A DNA stretch of 64,000 nt from Pseudofrancisella aestuarii (GTDB lineage Bacteria; Pseudomonadota; Gammaproteobacteria; Francisellales; Francisellaceae), in assembly GCF_003574475.2 (NCBI RefSeq), contig NZ_QLIS02000002.1, positions 372,001-436,000 of the forward strand, in the 5' to 3' direction. A program made the position numbers and the translations under genes. This document shows positions 19,689-28,244 of the stretch, piece after piece. The notes beneath the pieces are model-generated. The model did no database searches and was not told the origin of the DNA. It saw only the letters and a program-made list of their open reading frames with translations. Position 1 is the stretch's first letter. The number at the start of each line of letters is the position of its first letter.

Positions 19689-19902
19689 TTAGAATTTGTC
19701 CCAAGCATCTGTCCATGAAGCACTTGAACACCATCCAGTATATGGTCAGACTACATTTATAAAGGTTTCCGTCAGAAGCTTTAACAATGTCACCATCTTT
19801 ATATGCTGTACTAGCAATATAGTTTGGATAGTTGTTAGGTGCTGGAGTTGGCTCATCATCTTTTGTAGAGTTGAGTTTTACATAAGTTAATAAAACTTTA
19901 CT
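19689..19902 (-). pseudogene. Frameshifted remnant of a chitin-binding (CBM5/12-type) domain
   Basis: Reading the minus strand, a proline-rich linker (DEPTPAPNNYPNY) leads into IASTAYKDGDIVKASDGNLY and KCSLT. The frame must then change near 19740-19746 to continue as YTGWCSSASWTDAWDKF-stop. Together these form a typical C-terminal chitin-binding module of secreted chitinases. There is no start codon, signal peptide or catalytic domain; an in-frame stop lies just upstream. The region of 383 bases between genes (19637-20019) holds this fossil and otherwise nothing I can identify. Confidence 0.75.
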
Positions 19903-20019
19903 GAATAATTAATCCGTATAGATATCTTTATAAAAGAAATTGATATGATCTAATAAATAAAATGTATAAGCTTTATTTTAAAATATTAAATTAGATTTAC
20001 TATAAGTGCAGAGGTTTAA

Positions 20020-20673
20020 ATGAAAAATATTATTTTTGATTTTGATTCTACTTTGATAAAAGGAGAGTCGTTGGAAATTCTTTTAGAACCAATTTTAGCT
20101 CAAGAGCCACAAAAGCTTATTGAAATTGAGAAAATTACAAACATGGGCATGAGTGGTGATATTGACTTTAAAACCTCTTTGGAGAAAAGGCTGGCTATTG
20201 CGAAGCCCACTAAAAAGGCAATAGATGATTTTGTTAAATCTTATTGTCCTAATATTTTTTCTAAGGGTATGGTAGAGCTAATAAATAAGATGCACAAATA
20301 TAAATATAATGTTTGGATATTTAGTGGGGGATTAGCTGATTCTATTAGACCATTCGCTGAACATTTGAATATACCTAAAGAAAATATTTATGCTGTTGAA
20401 GTTGAGTGGGGCAGTAAAGGAGAATTTATTAAATTAAATTCAAGTAATGGTGCGGCAGAATCAAAAACTACTGCTATGGATAAAATTAAAGACAAGTTTA
20501 AAAAAATCGAAAGTATAGTTGTTGGGGATGGCTATACTGATTATCAGCTTTATGAAAAAGGGTATGTAGATAAATTTGTGGCTTATGCAGAACATGCTCA
20601 AAGAGAAAATGTTTTGGCTAAGGCAAAATATATAGCAAAAGACTCTAAAGAGCTTGAAGCTTTATTATTTTAA
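20020..20673 (+). CDS. HAD-superfamily phosphatase (SerB-like, subfamily IB)
   Basis: A 217-aa cytosolic phosphatase. The nucleophile motif FDFDSTLIKGES (D7, acid/base D9) is at the N-terminus. The second motif is in WIFSGGLADS, and the metal-binding motif is VVGDGYTDYQLY. The helical cap fits subfamily IB, which includes phosphoserine phosphatase. Serine synthesis is a plausible but unproven role; thiamine- or methionine-salvage phosphatases share the fold. The gene stands alone, and its 3' end overlaps the convergent TerC-like gene by nine bases. Confidence 0.75.
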   Translation: MKNIIFDFDSTLIKGESLEILLEPILAQEPQKLIEIEKITNMGMSGDIDFKTSLEKRLAIAKPTKKAIDDFVKSYCPNIFSKGMVELINKMHKYKYNVWIFSGGLADSIRPFAEHLNIPKENIYAVEVEWGSKGEFIKLNSSNGAAESKTTAMDKIKDKFKKIESIVVGDGYTDYQLYEKGYVDKFVAYAEHAQRENVLAKAKYIAKDSKELEALLF

Positions 20674-21684
20674 TTTTTTATTTGTTATTACTGAATGTAG
20701 GAAAGCCAAGGCTAAAATAAGTACCCCAATACTTCCACTAAACCATTCTGGAATGTGGAAAAATATTTTCAAAATCAAAACAATTGCTAAAAATCCAATA
20801 GCATAATGGGCGCCATGTTCTATATATATATATTTTGAAAGGGTTTCTTTTTCAACAAATAATATAGTTAATGATCTAACAAACATCGCACCAATACCTA
20901 GACCAATCATTATGATTATAATATTTGTTGTAATAGCGAATGCTCCTATAACTCCGTCGAAACTGAAAGAAGCATCAATTATTTCTAAATAAATAAAGCC
21001 CATAAGGCCATTTTTTGCTATTTCCGTAGTATTAAGCTGAGGTTTGTTAAAGATTGAGGTTAGTATTCCTAAAACTTCATGAGTTATTACACCTAACAAA
21101 AATGCTAAAGCAACTTTTCCTTGAGACTGTATAGGTGCGTATAGTACTAAGAGAAAACCTATAGTTATAGCAAAAACAATATATCCTCCATCATAAGCTT
21201 TAATTTTTCTTACTAGAACGTTGTTTTCTATAATTGGTATCCATTTATACTCATTGTTTTCACTTAGGAAAAAGTTTAAAAATACCATAAGCAAGAAAGC
21301 ACCACCAAAGCCACATATTAAAGGCATAGATTGTTCTAATATTTCTTGGTATAAGAGAGGATTGTTGGTTGCAAGTTTAACAACCTCAAGAAAGCTAAAT
21401 TCACTTGTTGAACTAACAAGAAGGATAGGGAAAACAAGTCTCATTCCAAATACGGCAATTGGTAGACCTACAACTATAAACATTTTTTGCCAAAATTTAG
21501 ACATTCCATTTAGTATTTTTGCATTAATAACAGCATTATCAAAACTTAATGAGACTTCTAAAACAGCTAGTAATAATATGGTATATATTGTTGCAGCGAT
21601 ATTGTCTGGGAATAGATAAACGCCGATGATTATTCCTAAGATTGTAATAGCTATAGAGCCATAAAAATATTTTAAAATTTTCAC
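20665..21684 (-). CDS. DUF475 / TerC-superfamily integral membrane protein
   Basis: A 339-aa protein with about nine hydrophobic helices. The TerC/DUF475 hallmarks are LLAVLEVSLSFDNAVINAKI near the N-terminus and YLEIIDASFSFDGVIGAFAI in the second half. Each carries acidic residues within a membrane helix, thought to bind metal ions. Relatives are implicated in tellurite resistance or in manganese/calcium export that metallates secreted proteins; the substrate here is unknown. The start is a GTG with a weak ribosome site, so the N-terminus is provisional. Confidence 0.8.
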   Translation of the reverse strand: MKILKYFYGSIAITILGIIIGVYLFPDNIAATIYTILLLAVLEVSLSFDNAVINAKILNGMSKFWQKMFIVVGLPIAVFGMRLVFPILLVSSTSEFSFLEVVKLATNNPLLYQEILEQSMPLICGFGGAFLLMVFLNFFLSENNEYKWIPIIENNVLVRKIKAYDGGYIVFAITIGFLLVLYAPIQSQGKVALAFLLGVITHEVLGILTSIFNKPQLNTTEIAKNGLMGFIYLEIIDASFSFDGVIGAFAITTNIIIIMIGLGIGAMFVRSLTILFVEKETLSKYIYIEHGAHYAIGFLAIVLILKIFFHIPEWFSGSIGVLILALAFLHSVITNKKLK

Positions 21685-21766
21685 CTAGTTTAAGACTATG
21701 TAATTTATTTTATAATAGTCAGATTTTAACATATAATGTAGTACAGTCAGTAATTTAATAAGTCTC

Positions 21767-22150
21767 ATGGTTATGTCAATAGCTTTGTATACATTGATAC
21801 TATTAGCAATTGTTTTTTTTCTTTGGAGAAATTTTCTTAAGAATAAAGAATTTGCTATAGATGTGGCACATAATGTGGCAAAGAAAAATGATATTTCTTT
21901 ACTTGATGAGACGGTTTGTTTAAGAAAGATAAGAGTTAAGTTAGAGCATAAAAGATTGTGTTTTTATAGGGCATATTCATTTGATTATAATATTATGGAA
22001 AGCTTTGAAAGATATAGAGCATATATAGTATTACGAAATGGATTTTTAGATGATGTTATAATTTCAAGAACGGAATCTGTTTCTGCTCATGAAGATACAA
22101 GTATTTCTAACGCAAATCATGAGAGAAACGTTATCAATTTTGACGAATAA
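21767..22150 (+). CDS. DUF3301-like small membrane-anchored protein
   Basis: A 127-aa protein with one N-terminal transmembrane helix (IALYTLILLAIVFFLWRNFL). The soluble domain LLDETVCLRKIRVKLEHKRL then CFYRAYSFDYN and YRAYIVLRNG follows the DUF3301 pattern (LLDQTV, basic strand, RxYxFEYS). No function is established for the family. It is first of a short run with the GST-like gene nine bases downstream. ATG at 21767 is used; another in-frame ATG follows at 21773. Confidence 0.65.
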   Translation: MVMSIALYTLILLAIVFFLWRNFLKNKEFAIDVAHNVAKKNDISLLDETVCLRKIRVKLEHKRLCFYRAYSFDYNIMESFERYRAYIVLRNGFLDDVIISRTESVSAHEDTSISNANHERNVINFDE

Positions 22151-22159
22151 GGATAATTT

Positions 22160-22864
22160 ATGATTCATTTATATCAGTTGCCGAAGTTTAAAGATAAAGA
22201 GTATAGTATGAGTCCTTTTTGTCTTAAGTTGGAGTTGTATTTTAAAGCTATGGGCATAGATTATGTAAATCAGTTTAGCCTTGAGTTAAGTAAGTCACCT
22301 ACAGGAAAAATGCCATATATAGAAACTCAAGGTAAGAAATACGCAGACTCTGGGCTTATTATAGATATGTTAGAATCAGAGTCCGGTAACTCTTTAGATA
22401 GCCCTCTTTCAAAAGAGCAAAAAGCACAAGCTTGGGCTTTTATTAGAATGTGTGAGGATAATATATATTGGGTTGGTGTATATAGCAGATGGATTGATTC
22501 AGATAATGCCACAAATTGGAAAAGTATTCTTCAAGAAACTGTTGGTATGCCAAAAATAATGTTGAATTTATTATTTCCAGCAATGAAGAGAGGAGTTATT
22601 AAGCAACTTAAAGGGCAGGGATTATTATTGTTGTCTAAAAAAGAGATTTATCAAAAGGCTGAGAAAGATATTAAAGCAATAGCAGATTTTCTTAATGGAA
22701 GGAAATATTTTTTTAATGGAAAATTATCATTGGTCGATATTGTTGTATTTAGTATGTTAGTGATGTCGTTAAATGGAAGTTGCAGCAAGAGACTTTTAAA
22801 TATTGTCAAAGAAAATAATTTAGAGAATTTTATAGAAAATATTAATACAAAATATTTCACTTAG
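22160..22864 (+). CDS. Glutathione S-transferase-like protein (Fax/metaxin-type N-domain)
   Basis: A 234-aa thioredoxin-fold/GST-fold protein. The N-terminal half has the cis-proline segment PTGKMPYIETQGKKYADSGL preceding IIDMLES, with SPFCLKLE as the first active-site helix. The all-helical C-terminal half ends with GKLSLVDIVVFSML, the helix-capping (S/T)xxD box of GSTs. The proximal pattern resembles failed-axon-connection/metaxin-type GSTs rather than classic beta-class enzymes. Reaction unknown. It is cotranscribed with the DUF3301-like gene. Confidence 0.75.
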   Translation: MIHLYQLPKFKDKEYSMSPFCLKLELYFKAMGIDYVNQFSLELSKSPTGKMPYIETQGKKYADSGLIIDMLESESGNSLDSPLSKEQKAQAWAFIRMCEDNIYWVGVYSRWIDSDNATNWKSILQETVGMPKIMLNLLFPAMKRGVIKQLKGQGLLLLSKKEIYQKAEKDIKAIADFLNGRKYFFNGKLSLVDIVVFSMLVMSLNGSCSKRLLNIVKENNLENFIENINTKYFT

Positions 22865-23006
22865 TTTTCAGAATCCCCTTGTAGGTAATTTATCAAGTTT
22901 ATATAATCAAAAGATGTGCTTAGAAAATATATCGTTTATTTAAGTATAGTTTGCTTTATTTATTTTTTATAGAGATATCTTTTAATCAAGGTTTGGGGGA
23001 GGAAAG

Positions 23007-24503
23007 TTGGTTTCAGTTGATGAAAAAAAGAGGACAAGATATTTTGTTTCTTTATTCTTTTTACAATTATTTGAAAGATTTAGTTTTTTTGGTTTTTTTT
23101 ATATTCTCATATTCTTTTGTATCAATAAGCTCAGCTTGACAGAATCTCAAGCATCGATTTTTGCAGGATCATTTACAGCATTATGTTATGTACTTAGCTC
23201 ACTAGGAGGATATGTTGCAGATAAAGTTCTAGGTGTTAGAAGGGCTTTATTTACGGGAGGTATCTGTTTGCTCTTAGGCTATTCTATTTTAGCGAGTGGA
23301 GATTTTTTTACTGATGCAGCTGTTTATTTTGGGTTAGCTATGGTGATTACGGGTGCATGCATGTTTGTACCTATGACATTAAATAGCGTGTCAAGATTGT
23401 ATGCGGGAGATCCGGCAAAACTAGATTCAATATACGCATATTTTAATATGGCAAATAATTTAGGGGCTTTGACTGGAGCTATTCTAATTCCTTATCTTAG
23501 TAGCGCAGATTCATATGGTTTAGAAAATAGGAATTATGGACTTGCTTTAGGTGTTTGTGCTTTTGGAGTTTTGCTGGCTTTATTAAATGTATTTCTAAAT
23601 AAACAACTATTTTTATCAATCGCTGCACCAATAGGTAAAAAAGCATTGGGCTTAAAGAAGTTAGTTGCCGTTATATTAGGGGTGATAATTTTTATTTCTC
23701 TAATAGCAACTCTATTATATTTTAATAGGCTTATTAGCATTGTTCTTGTGGCTGCTGTTATTGCGATTGTTGGATATTTTATTTACATGACTTTTCAACA
23801 AGATAAAGAGTATCGATTAAAGATGTTATTATTACTGGTATTTATATTTTATGCGACCATATTTTTTATGACATATGCTCAGAAAACAACATCTTTCTTC
23901 CTATTTAATGTGCATCATGTTGACTTGAATGTGCTGGGGATGAAGTTAAACTCACAGACAGTTCCAGGTTTGCTAAATACTTCAGGAATACTTATATTTT
24001 CGCCACTTTTAGCTATGTATTTTAATAAGATGGGTGATAGGCTTCGTTCAACTAGTAAATTTGCTCTTTGTTTAATGTTTGCTGGTCTATGCTATGGTTT
24101 TTTATTTCTAGTTTGCTTATTTAATGATCCTACATCTAAAGTTTCTTTTTGGTGGGAAGTTTTCGCTGTAGGAGTTTTCTTTTCTTGGGCGGAAATTATG
24201 GCAACAGCAGTTGGACTTTCCCTAATCACACAGCTTGTACCTACAAGAATTAGAGGTTTTTGTATGGGTATGTGGTTTTTGACATGGGCTGTGGGTATAA
24301 AAATGGGAGCATTTGTAGCATCTTTGTTTGCAAGTAGTAACTTGGAAAACTCTAAAAGTTCAAAATTATTAGGTCAAGCTAAGATTGATAGTTATTTAGG
24401 ATATCAAGAACTATTTATGTGGATTATGATAGTCACTTTAGTAGCAGCATTTTCCTTATTCATAATAAAGGGATGGATTAATAAGGTTATTTATAACAAC
24501 TAG
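23007..24503 (+). CDS. Proton-dependent oligopeptide transporter (POT/PTR2 family)
   Basis: A 498-aa permease with 12-14 helices for di/tripeptide import. The family region LFERFSFFGFFYILIFF in helix 1 and SSLGGYVADKVLGVRRALFT after helix 2-3 are diagnostic. The helix-1 proton-coupling motif ExxER reads Q-L-F-E-R here, so the first glutamate is replaced. The start is a TTG at 23007 preceded by GGGGGAGG; the ATG at 23020 is in another frame and leads to a stop after 40 codons. alr follows after eight bases, so peptide uptake and D-alanine synthesis are cotranscribed. Confidence 0.85.
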   Translation: MVSVDEKKRTRYFVSLFFLQLFERFSFFGFFYILIFFCINKLSLTESQASIFAGSFTALCYVLSSLGGYVADKVLGVRRALFTGGICLLLGYSILASGDFFTDAAVYFGLAMVITGACMFVPMTLNSVSRLYAGDPAKLDSIYAYFNMANNLGALTGAILIPYLSSADSYGLENRNYGLALGVCAFGVLLALLNVFLNKQLFLSIAAPIGKKALGLKKLVAVILGVIIFISLIATLLYFNRLISIVLVAAVIAIVGYFIYMTFQQDKEYRLKMLLLLVFIFYATIFFMTYAQKTTSFFLFNVHHVDLNVLGMKLNSQTVPGLLNTSGILIFSPLLAMYFNKMGDRLRSTSKFALCLMFAGLCYGFLFLVCLFNDPTSKVSFWWEVFAVGVFFSWAEIMATAVGLSLITQLVPTRIRGFCMGMWFLTWAVGIKMGAFVASLFASSNLENSKSSKLLGQAKIDSYLGYQELFMWIMIVTLVAAFSLFIIKGWINKVIYNN

Positions 24504-24511
24504 GTAGTTTT

Positions 24512-25615
24512 ATGGCAATAAATGTTTTGGAAATAAGTAAGGATAGGTTAAGAGCTAATATAGAAATAATCAAAAAATATATTGGAAATACAAAGCTATG
24601 TTTTCCTGTTAAAGCTAATGCATATGGGCATGGTTTAGAACTTGTTGTAAGTAGCTCTTGTGATTTGGTTGATTATTTTGCTACGGCTAATGTATTAGAA
24701 GCATTGAGAGTGGTTAAGATAACGGATAAGCCAGTAATTGTTTTTGGCGTAGCTGAATTTGAATATATTGAAGATATTGTGAAATATGATTTACGCATAA
24801 GTATTCAAAATTATAATGATATTGCTATTTTAGAAGATCTTGCAAAGATGTATAAAAAAAATATTAAAGTTCATATCGCTGTTAATACAGGTATGAACCG
24901 AATGGGAGTTGATTATACTGATGCAAAAAGAACTATAAAAAGAATTAAGGAATCAGATTATATAATCTTGGAAGGTGTTTATAGTCATTTAGCTTGCGCA
25001 GATAATAGAGATCATCCTACTAATAAAAAACAAATATTGAGATTCGAAGAGATTAAGCAGTATACAAAATTGATTGATGAAAATATTCTTTGTCATCTAT
25101 CTAATTCTTATGGTTTTTTAGGTCAAAAAAATATTCTTTATGACATGATCAGGCCAGGAATATTAACTTATGGTTTCTTACCTTATTTCTATCTTGATAG
25201 AGAGATTAGGGAAATTAAACCAATAGCACGACTTTTATCTAAGGTCGTTAAAGTTATAACTCTAAATGAAGATGAAGGCGTTGGTTATTCGGTAATATAT
25301 CGTGGTTTCGAAGGCGAGCAGATAGCTGTTGCTCCAATAGGGTATGGAGATGGTTTCCCTAGAGAACTTGGAGATAGAGGTGTGGTTAATATAAATGGTC
25401 ATATGTATCAAATGGCTGGAAAGATGAGTATGGATGCTTTAACTATTTCTCTTGGTAGGAATGAATATGGAGTTAAAGTTGGAGATGAGATTGAGTTGAT
25501 ATCAGATATTTCTAGAAATAGGAATAGTGCATTTTCATTAGCACAGCAAGTTCTTACCATAGAGTATGATATTATGTCAACATTAAATGATAGGATTGTT
25601 AGAAAGCTTGTATAA
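24512..25615 (+). CDS. alr: Alanine racemase
   Basis: A 367-aa PLP enzyme interconverting L- and D-alanine for peptidoglycan. The PLP lysine is K34 in FPVKANAYGHG. The second catalytic residue, tyrosine, lies in GVGYSVIYRG. The C-terminal beta-domain carries APIGYGDGFPR, INGHMYQMAGKMSMDALTI. Length and motif order are normal. It lies eight bases after the peptide-transporter gene, in the same operon. A hairpin follows the stop. Confidence 0.93.
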   Translation: MAINVLEISKDRLRANIEIIKKYIGNTKLCFPVKANAYGHGLELVVSSSCDLVDYFATANVLEALRVVKITDKPVIVFGVAEFEYIEDIVKYDLRISIQNYNDIAILEDLAKMYKKNIKVHIAVNTGMNRMGVDYTDAKRTIKRIKESDYIILEGVYSHLACADNRDHPTNKKQILRFEEIKQYTKLIDENILCHLSNSYGFLGQKNILYDMIRPGILTYGFLPYFYLDREIREIKPIARLLSKVVKVITLNEDEGVGYSVIYRGFEGEQIAVAPIGYGDGFPRELGDRGVVNINGHMYQMAGKMSMDALTISLGRNEYGVKVGDEIELISDISRNRNSAFSLAQQVLTIEYDIMSTLNDRIVRKLV

Positions 25616-25623
25616 AGGGCGCT

Positions 25624-25651
25624 TTCTTTACTTTGCGCTAGAAAGAAAGTA
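25624..25651 (+). terminator. Possible hairpin after alr
   Basis: CTTTCTTT at 25624-25631 pairs with AAAGAAAG at 25644-25651 around a 12-base loop containing GCGC. It begins nine bases after the alr stop. No U-run follows, so it may be a dispersed palindrome rather than an intrinsic terminator. Confidence 0.35.
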
Positions 25652-25703
25652 AAATGTAATTTAATGTTTTTCTGAATTGATTTTTAATTTTTTAGGAGAT
25701 TTT

Positions 25704-27314
25704 GTGGAAAGAAGAAGTCTTTCAACCTTTAGTTTAGTGGCTATGGGAGTTGGTGCAATTATGGGATCTGGGTGGATGTTTGCTGCTCAATATACTACTC
25801 AAACAGCAGGGCCAGCTTCTTTCTTTTCTTGGATAATTGGTGCTTTATTGATGCTGTTTATAGCTTTGGTTTTTGCCGAAGTTTGTACAATAGTGCCAGT
25901 TGAAGGGTCGACTTCTAGAATACCTCATATTACACATGGAACGCTTACTAGCTATATTTTCGCATGGATTACTTGGATATCTTATTTAGTATTAGCACCG
26001 ATTGAAGTACAAGCAGTAATTCAATATTTGGCGGTTTTTTATCCTGATTTAATTAATGCTTCAAAAGAGGGGGCATTATCTATAGTTGGTTTTCCTGTTG
26101 CTGCATTGATGCTTTTGGGCTTTTGTATTATTAATTTCTATTCACTTAAATGGTTGGCTAAAATAAATAATGTTATTACTTTATTTAAAGTACTTGTGCC
26201 AGTGTTTATATCTATAGTTTTTATAGTTTTTTGTTTTACACTACCAGCCTTAAAAGATATTAAAGCAGAGCCAATAGAGATGATACCATTTGGTTTTGAT
26301 GGTGTTTTGGCAGCTGTTTCTGTTGGAGGTATTGCATACGCTTTTACAGGATTTAAAACTATAGTTGAGTTAGCTGGAAGTACTAAAAATCCTAAAAAAT
26401 CTATACCTTTTGCAACTATTGGAGCTATATTAATTTGTCTAGTAGTTTTCTTGTTTTTACAGTTTGCATATTTATTGGTAATGTCTAAGTATGTTCATGG
26501 GAATAATTGGGATACTATAACAATATCTGGTGAAGCAACTTCAAGCTTTGGACCGTTTGCTGTAATGGCCCAGCATTTTGGAGAGAAGTGGGTTATGTAT
26601 CCTTTATATTTTGGAGCTATAGTATTTCCACTTATGGCTGGTTTGATATATTTCAGTATTGCTCAAAAATCTTTAGGAGCAATGGTTGCTAATGGCTACT
26701 TGCCTAATATACTAGGTAAACTAACTCCAATTACTAAAAAGCCAGTGTATGCTATAGGTTTTAACTTTTTAATTGCTCTAGTAATGTTTGCACCGTTTCC
26801 GGGATGGCAAGAAATGGCAACTTTTTTAACGTCTCTTATTGCCTTAACATATGTTACTGGATCGACATCTACAATGGCATTGAGACATCATCTACCTGAT
26901 ATACATAGGCCTTTCAGACTTAAATTTGCTTATTTAATATGCACTTTAGGTATATTTGCTGCAAGTTTGGTATTTTTGTGGAGCGGCTGGGTTATTATAT
27001 CTAAAGCAGGTGTGGCATTGATTATTGCTATAGTAATGTTAGGTGCTTATAGAATATTTAGACATGATAAATCAGAAGACATTCATTGGAATTTTAGAGA
27101 GTCTATATGGTTCTGGTTTTATATTGTCGCTGTTACATTAGTGTCGTATTTCAGTACATTTGGTGGAACGGGACTACTTAATTTCTATTATTCAACATTA
27201 GCTTTATTGGTAATAAGTTTTATAACAATAACTATAGCTAAATATCTTTGTTTATCAGGAGATGAAATGCTTGAGGGTATAAAGCAAGCTATATCTAATG
27301 ATAATTACGTATAA
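25704..27314 (+). CDS. Amino acid permease (APC family)
   Basis: A 536-aa permease with about 12-14 helices. The unwound helix-1 substrate motif is MGVGAIMGSGWMFAAQYT, and IAYAFTGFKTIVELAGSTKN covers the helix-6 region, both characteristic of APC transporters. The substrate cannot be deduced. A GTG at 25704 with AGGAG seven bases upstream is chosen. The longer reading from a TTG at 25677 would place that ribosome site inside the coding region. It is a single-gene unit between alr and pheA. Confidence 0.82.
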   Translation: MERRSLSTFSLVAMGVGAIMGSGWMFAAQYTTQTAGPASFFSWIIGALLMLFIALVFAEVCTIVPVEGSTSRIPHITHGTLTSYIFAWITWISYLVLAPIEVQAVIQYLAVFYPDLINASKEGALSIVGFPVAALMLLGFCIINFYSLKWLAKINNVITLFKVLVPVFISIVFIVFCFTLPALKDIKAEPIEMIPFGFDGVLAAVSVGGIAYAFTGFKTIVELAGSTKNPKKSIPFATIGAILICLVVFLFLQFAYLLVMSKYVHGNNWDTITISGEATSSFGPFAVMAQHFGEKWVMYPLYFGAIVFPLMAGLIYFSIAQKSLGAMVANGYLPNILGKLTPITKKPVYAIGFNFLIALVMFAPFPGWQEMATFLTSLIALTYVTGSTSTMALRHHLPDIHRPFRLKFAYLICTLGIFAASLVFLWSGWVIISKAGVALIIAIVMLGAYRIFRHDKSEDIHWNFRESIWFWFYIVAVTLVSYFSTFGGTGLLNFYYSTLALLVISFITITIAKYLCLSGDEMLEGIKQAISNDNYV

Positions 27315-27397
27315 TAAGTTCGAAAAACTTTTCATTTTATTGTCTACTATTTTATAAACCTGTATTATTAGTTCAGAATTTAAAAATATTATATTTT

Positions 27398-28237
27398 ATG
27401 ATAAAAATTTCTTTTCAAGGTGAGCATGGAGCTTATTCTGAGCAGGCTATAATAAGTTTTTTCAACTCTCAAGGCATAGATAATATTGAAACAAAACCGC
27501 GTTTGTCTTTTTATGATGCAATAGAAGAGGTTGTGAAAGGTGGGGCTGATTTTGTAATGTTACCTGTGGAAAATTCTTTGGCGGGATCAGTTATTCCAGC
27601 ATATGATGAGTTGATAAAAAGCAACCTCAAAATAAAATCTGAAATTATATTGAGAGTGGAGCATTGTTTAATGGGGTTGGCAAACAGTAGCCTTTCAAAG
27701 ATTGAGGGAGTGATATCTCATCCTCAAGCATTGTCACAATGCTCAAATAGTCTTAAAAAAATGGGACTATCTCCCCAAGTATTTGGTGATACAGCGGGTG
27801 CAGCTAAGTATATTTCAGAGAGAAAGAAAAAAAATCTTCTGGCAATAGCTAGTAAATTAGCAGCTGAAACTTATAATTTAGAGATTATACAAAGTCAATT
27901 CGAGGATGAAAGCTTTAATTTCACAAGATTTTTCCTAATGGGTTACTCAAACATAGATAAGACAAATACTTCTAATAAATATAAAACATCTATTATATTC
28001 TCAGTTGAGGATAAGGCTAATGCACTTGTTGGGATACTAAATATTTTTGGTAAATATAAAGTTAATTTAACAAAAATTGAATCTAGACCTTCGCGTGACA
28101 GGGCTTGGAATTATTTATTTTTTATTGATTTTGAAGGCTCTGAAGATGATGAAAATGTTCAAAAAGCTTTATTAGAGACTCTAAAAAATAGTACCTTTTT
28201 GAAGGTACTTGGATCTTACCAGACTAATCAGTATTAG
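27398..28237 (+). CDS. pheA: Prephenate dehydratase
   Basis: A 279-aa monofunctional enzyme converting prephenate to phenylpyruvate in phenylalanine synthesis. The N-terminal dehydratase domain starts ISFQGEHGAYSEQAI and contains PVENSLAGSVIPAYD and the catalytic TRF in FNFTRFFLMG. A C-terminal ACT domain (~195-275) has the Phe-binding ESRPSRDRAWNY. Feedback inhibition by phenylalanine is therefore expected. There is no chorismate-mutase domain, unlike E. coli PheA. The nucleotidase gene follows after seven bases. Confidence 0.93.
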   Translation: MIKISFQGEHGAYSEQAIISFFNSQGIDNIETKPRLSFYDAIEEVVKGGADFVMLPVENSLAGSVIPAYDELIKSNLKIKSEIILRVEHCLMGLANSSLSKIEGVISHPQALSQCSNSLKKMGLSPQVFGDTAGAAKYISERKKKNLLAIASKLAAETYNLEIIQSQFEDESFNFTRFFLMGYSNIDKTNTSNKYKTSIIFSVEDKANALVGILNIFGKYKVNLTKIESRPSRDRAWNYLFFIDFEGSEDDENVQKALLETLKNSTFLKVLGSYQTNQY

Positions 28238-28244
28238 GATTTAA

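Noticed and set aside
19696-19890. Plus-strand 64-codon open frame after the carotenoid-oxygenase gene
   Set aside because: It is antisense to the chitin-binding fossil, which shows clear domain similarity on the minus strand; the plus-strand product is low-complexity with no ribosome site.
22951-23139. Open frame overlapping the start of the peptide-transporter gene
   Set aside because: It lies in another frame, ends after 62 codons and has no independent ribosome site; the strong GGGGGAGG serves the TTG at 23007.
25677-25703. TTG start nine codons upstream for the amino-acid permease
   Set aside because: It would place the AGGAG ribosome site inside the gene; the GTG at 25704 has correct spacing.
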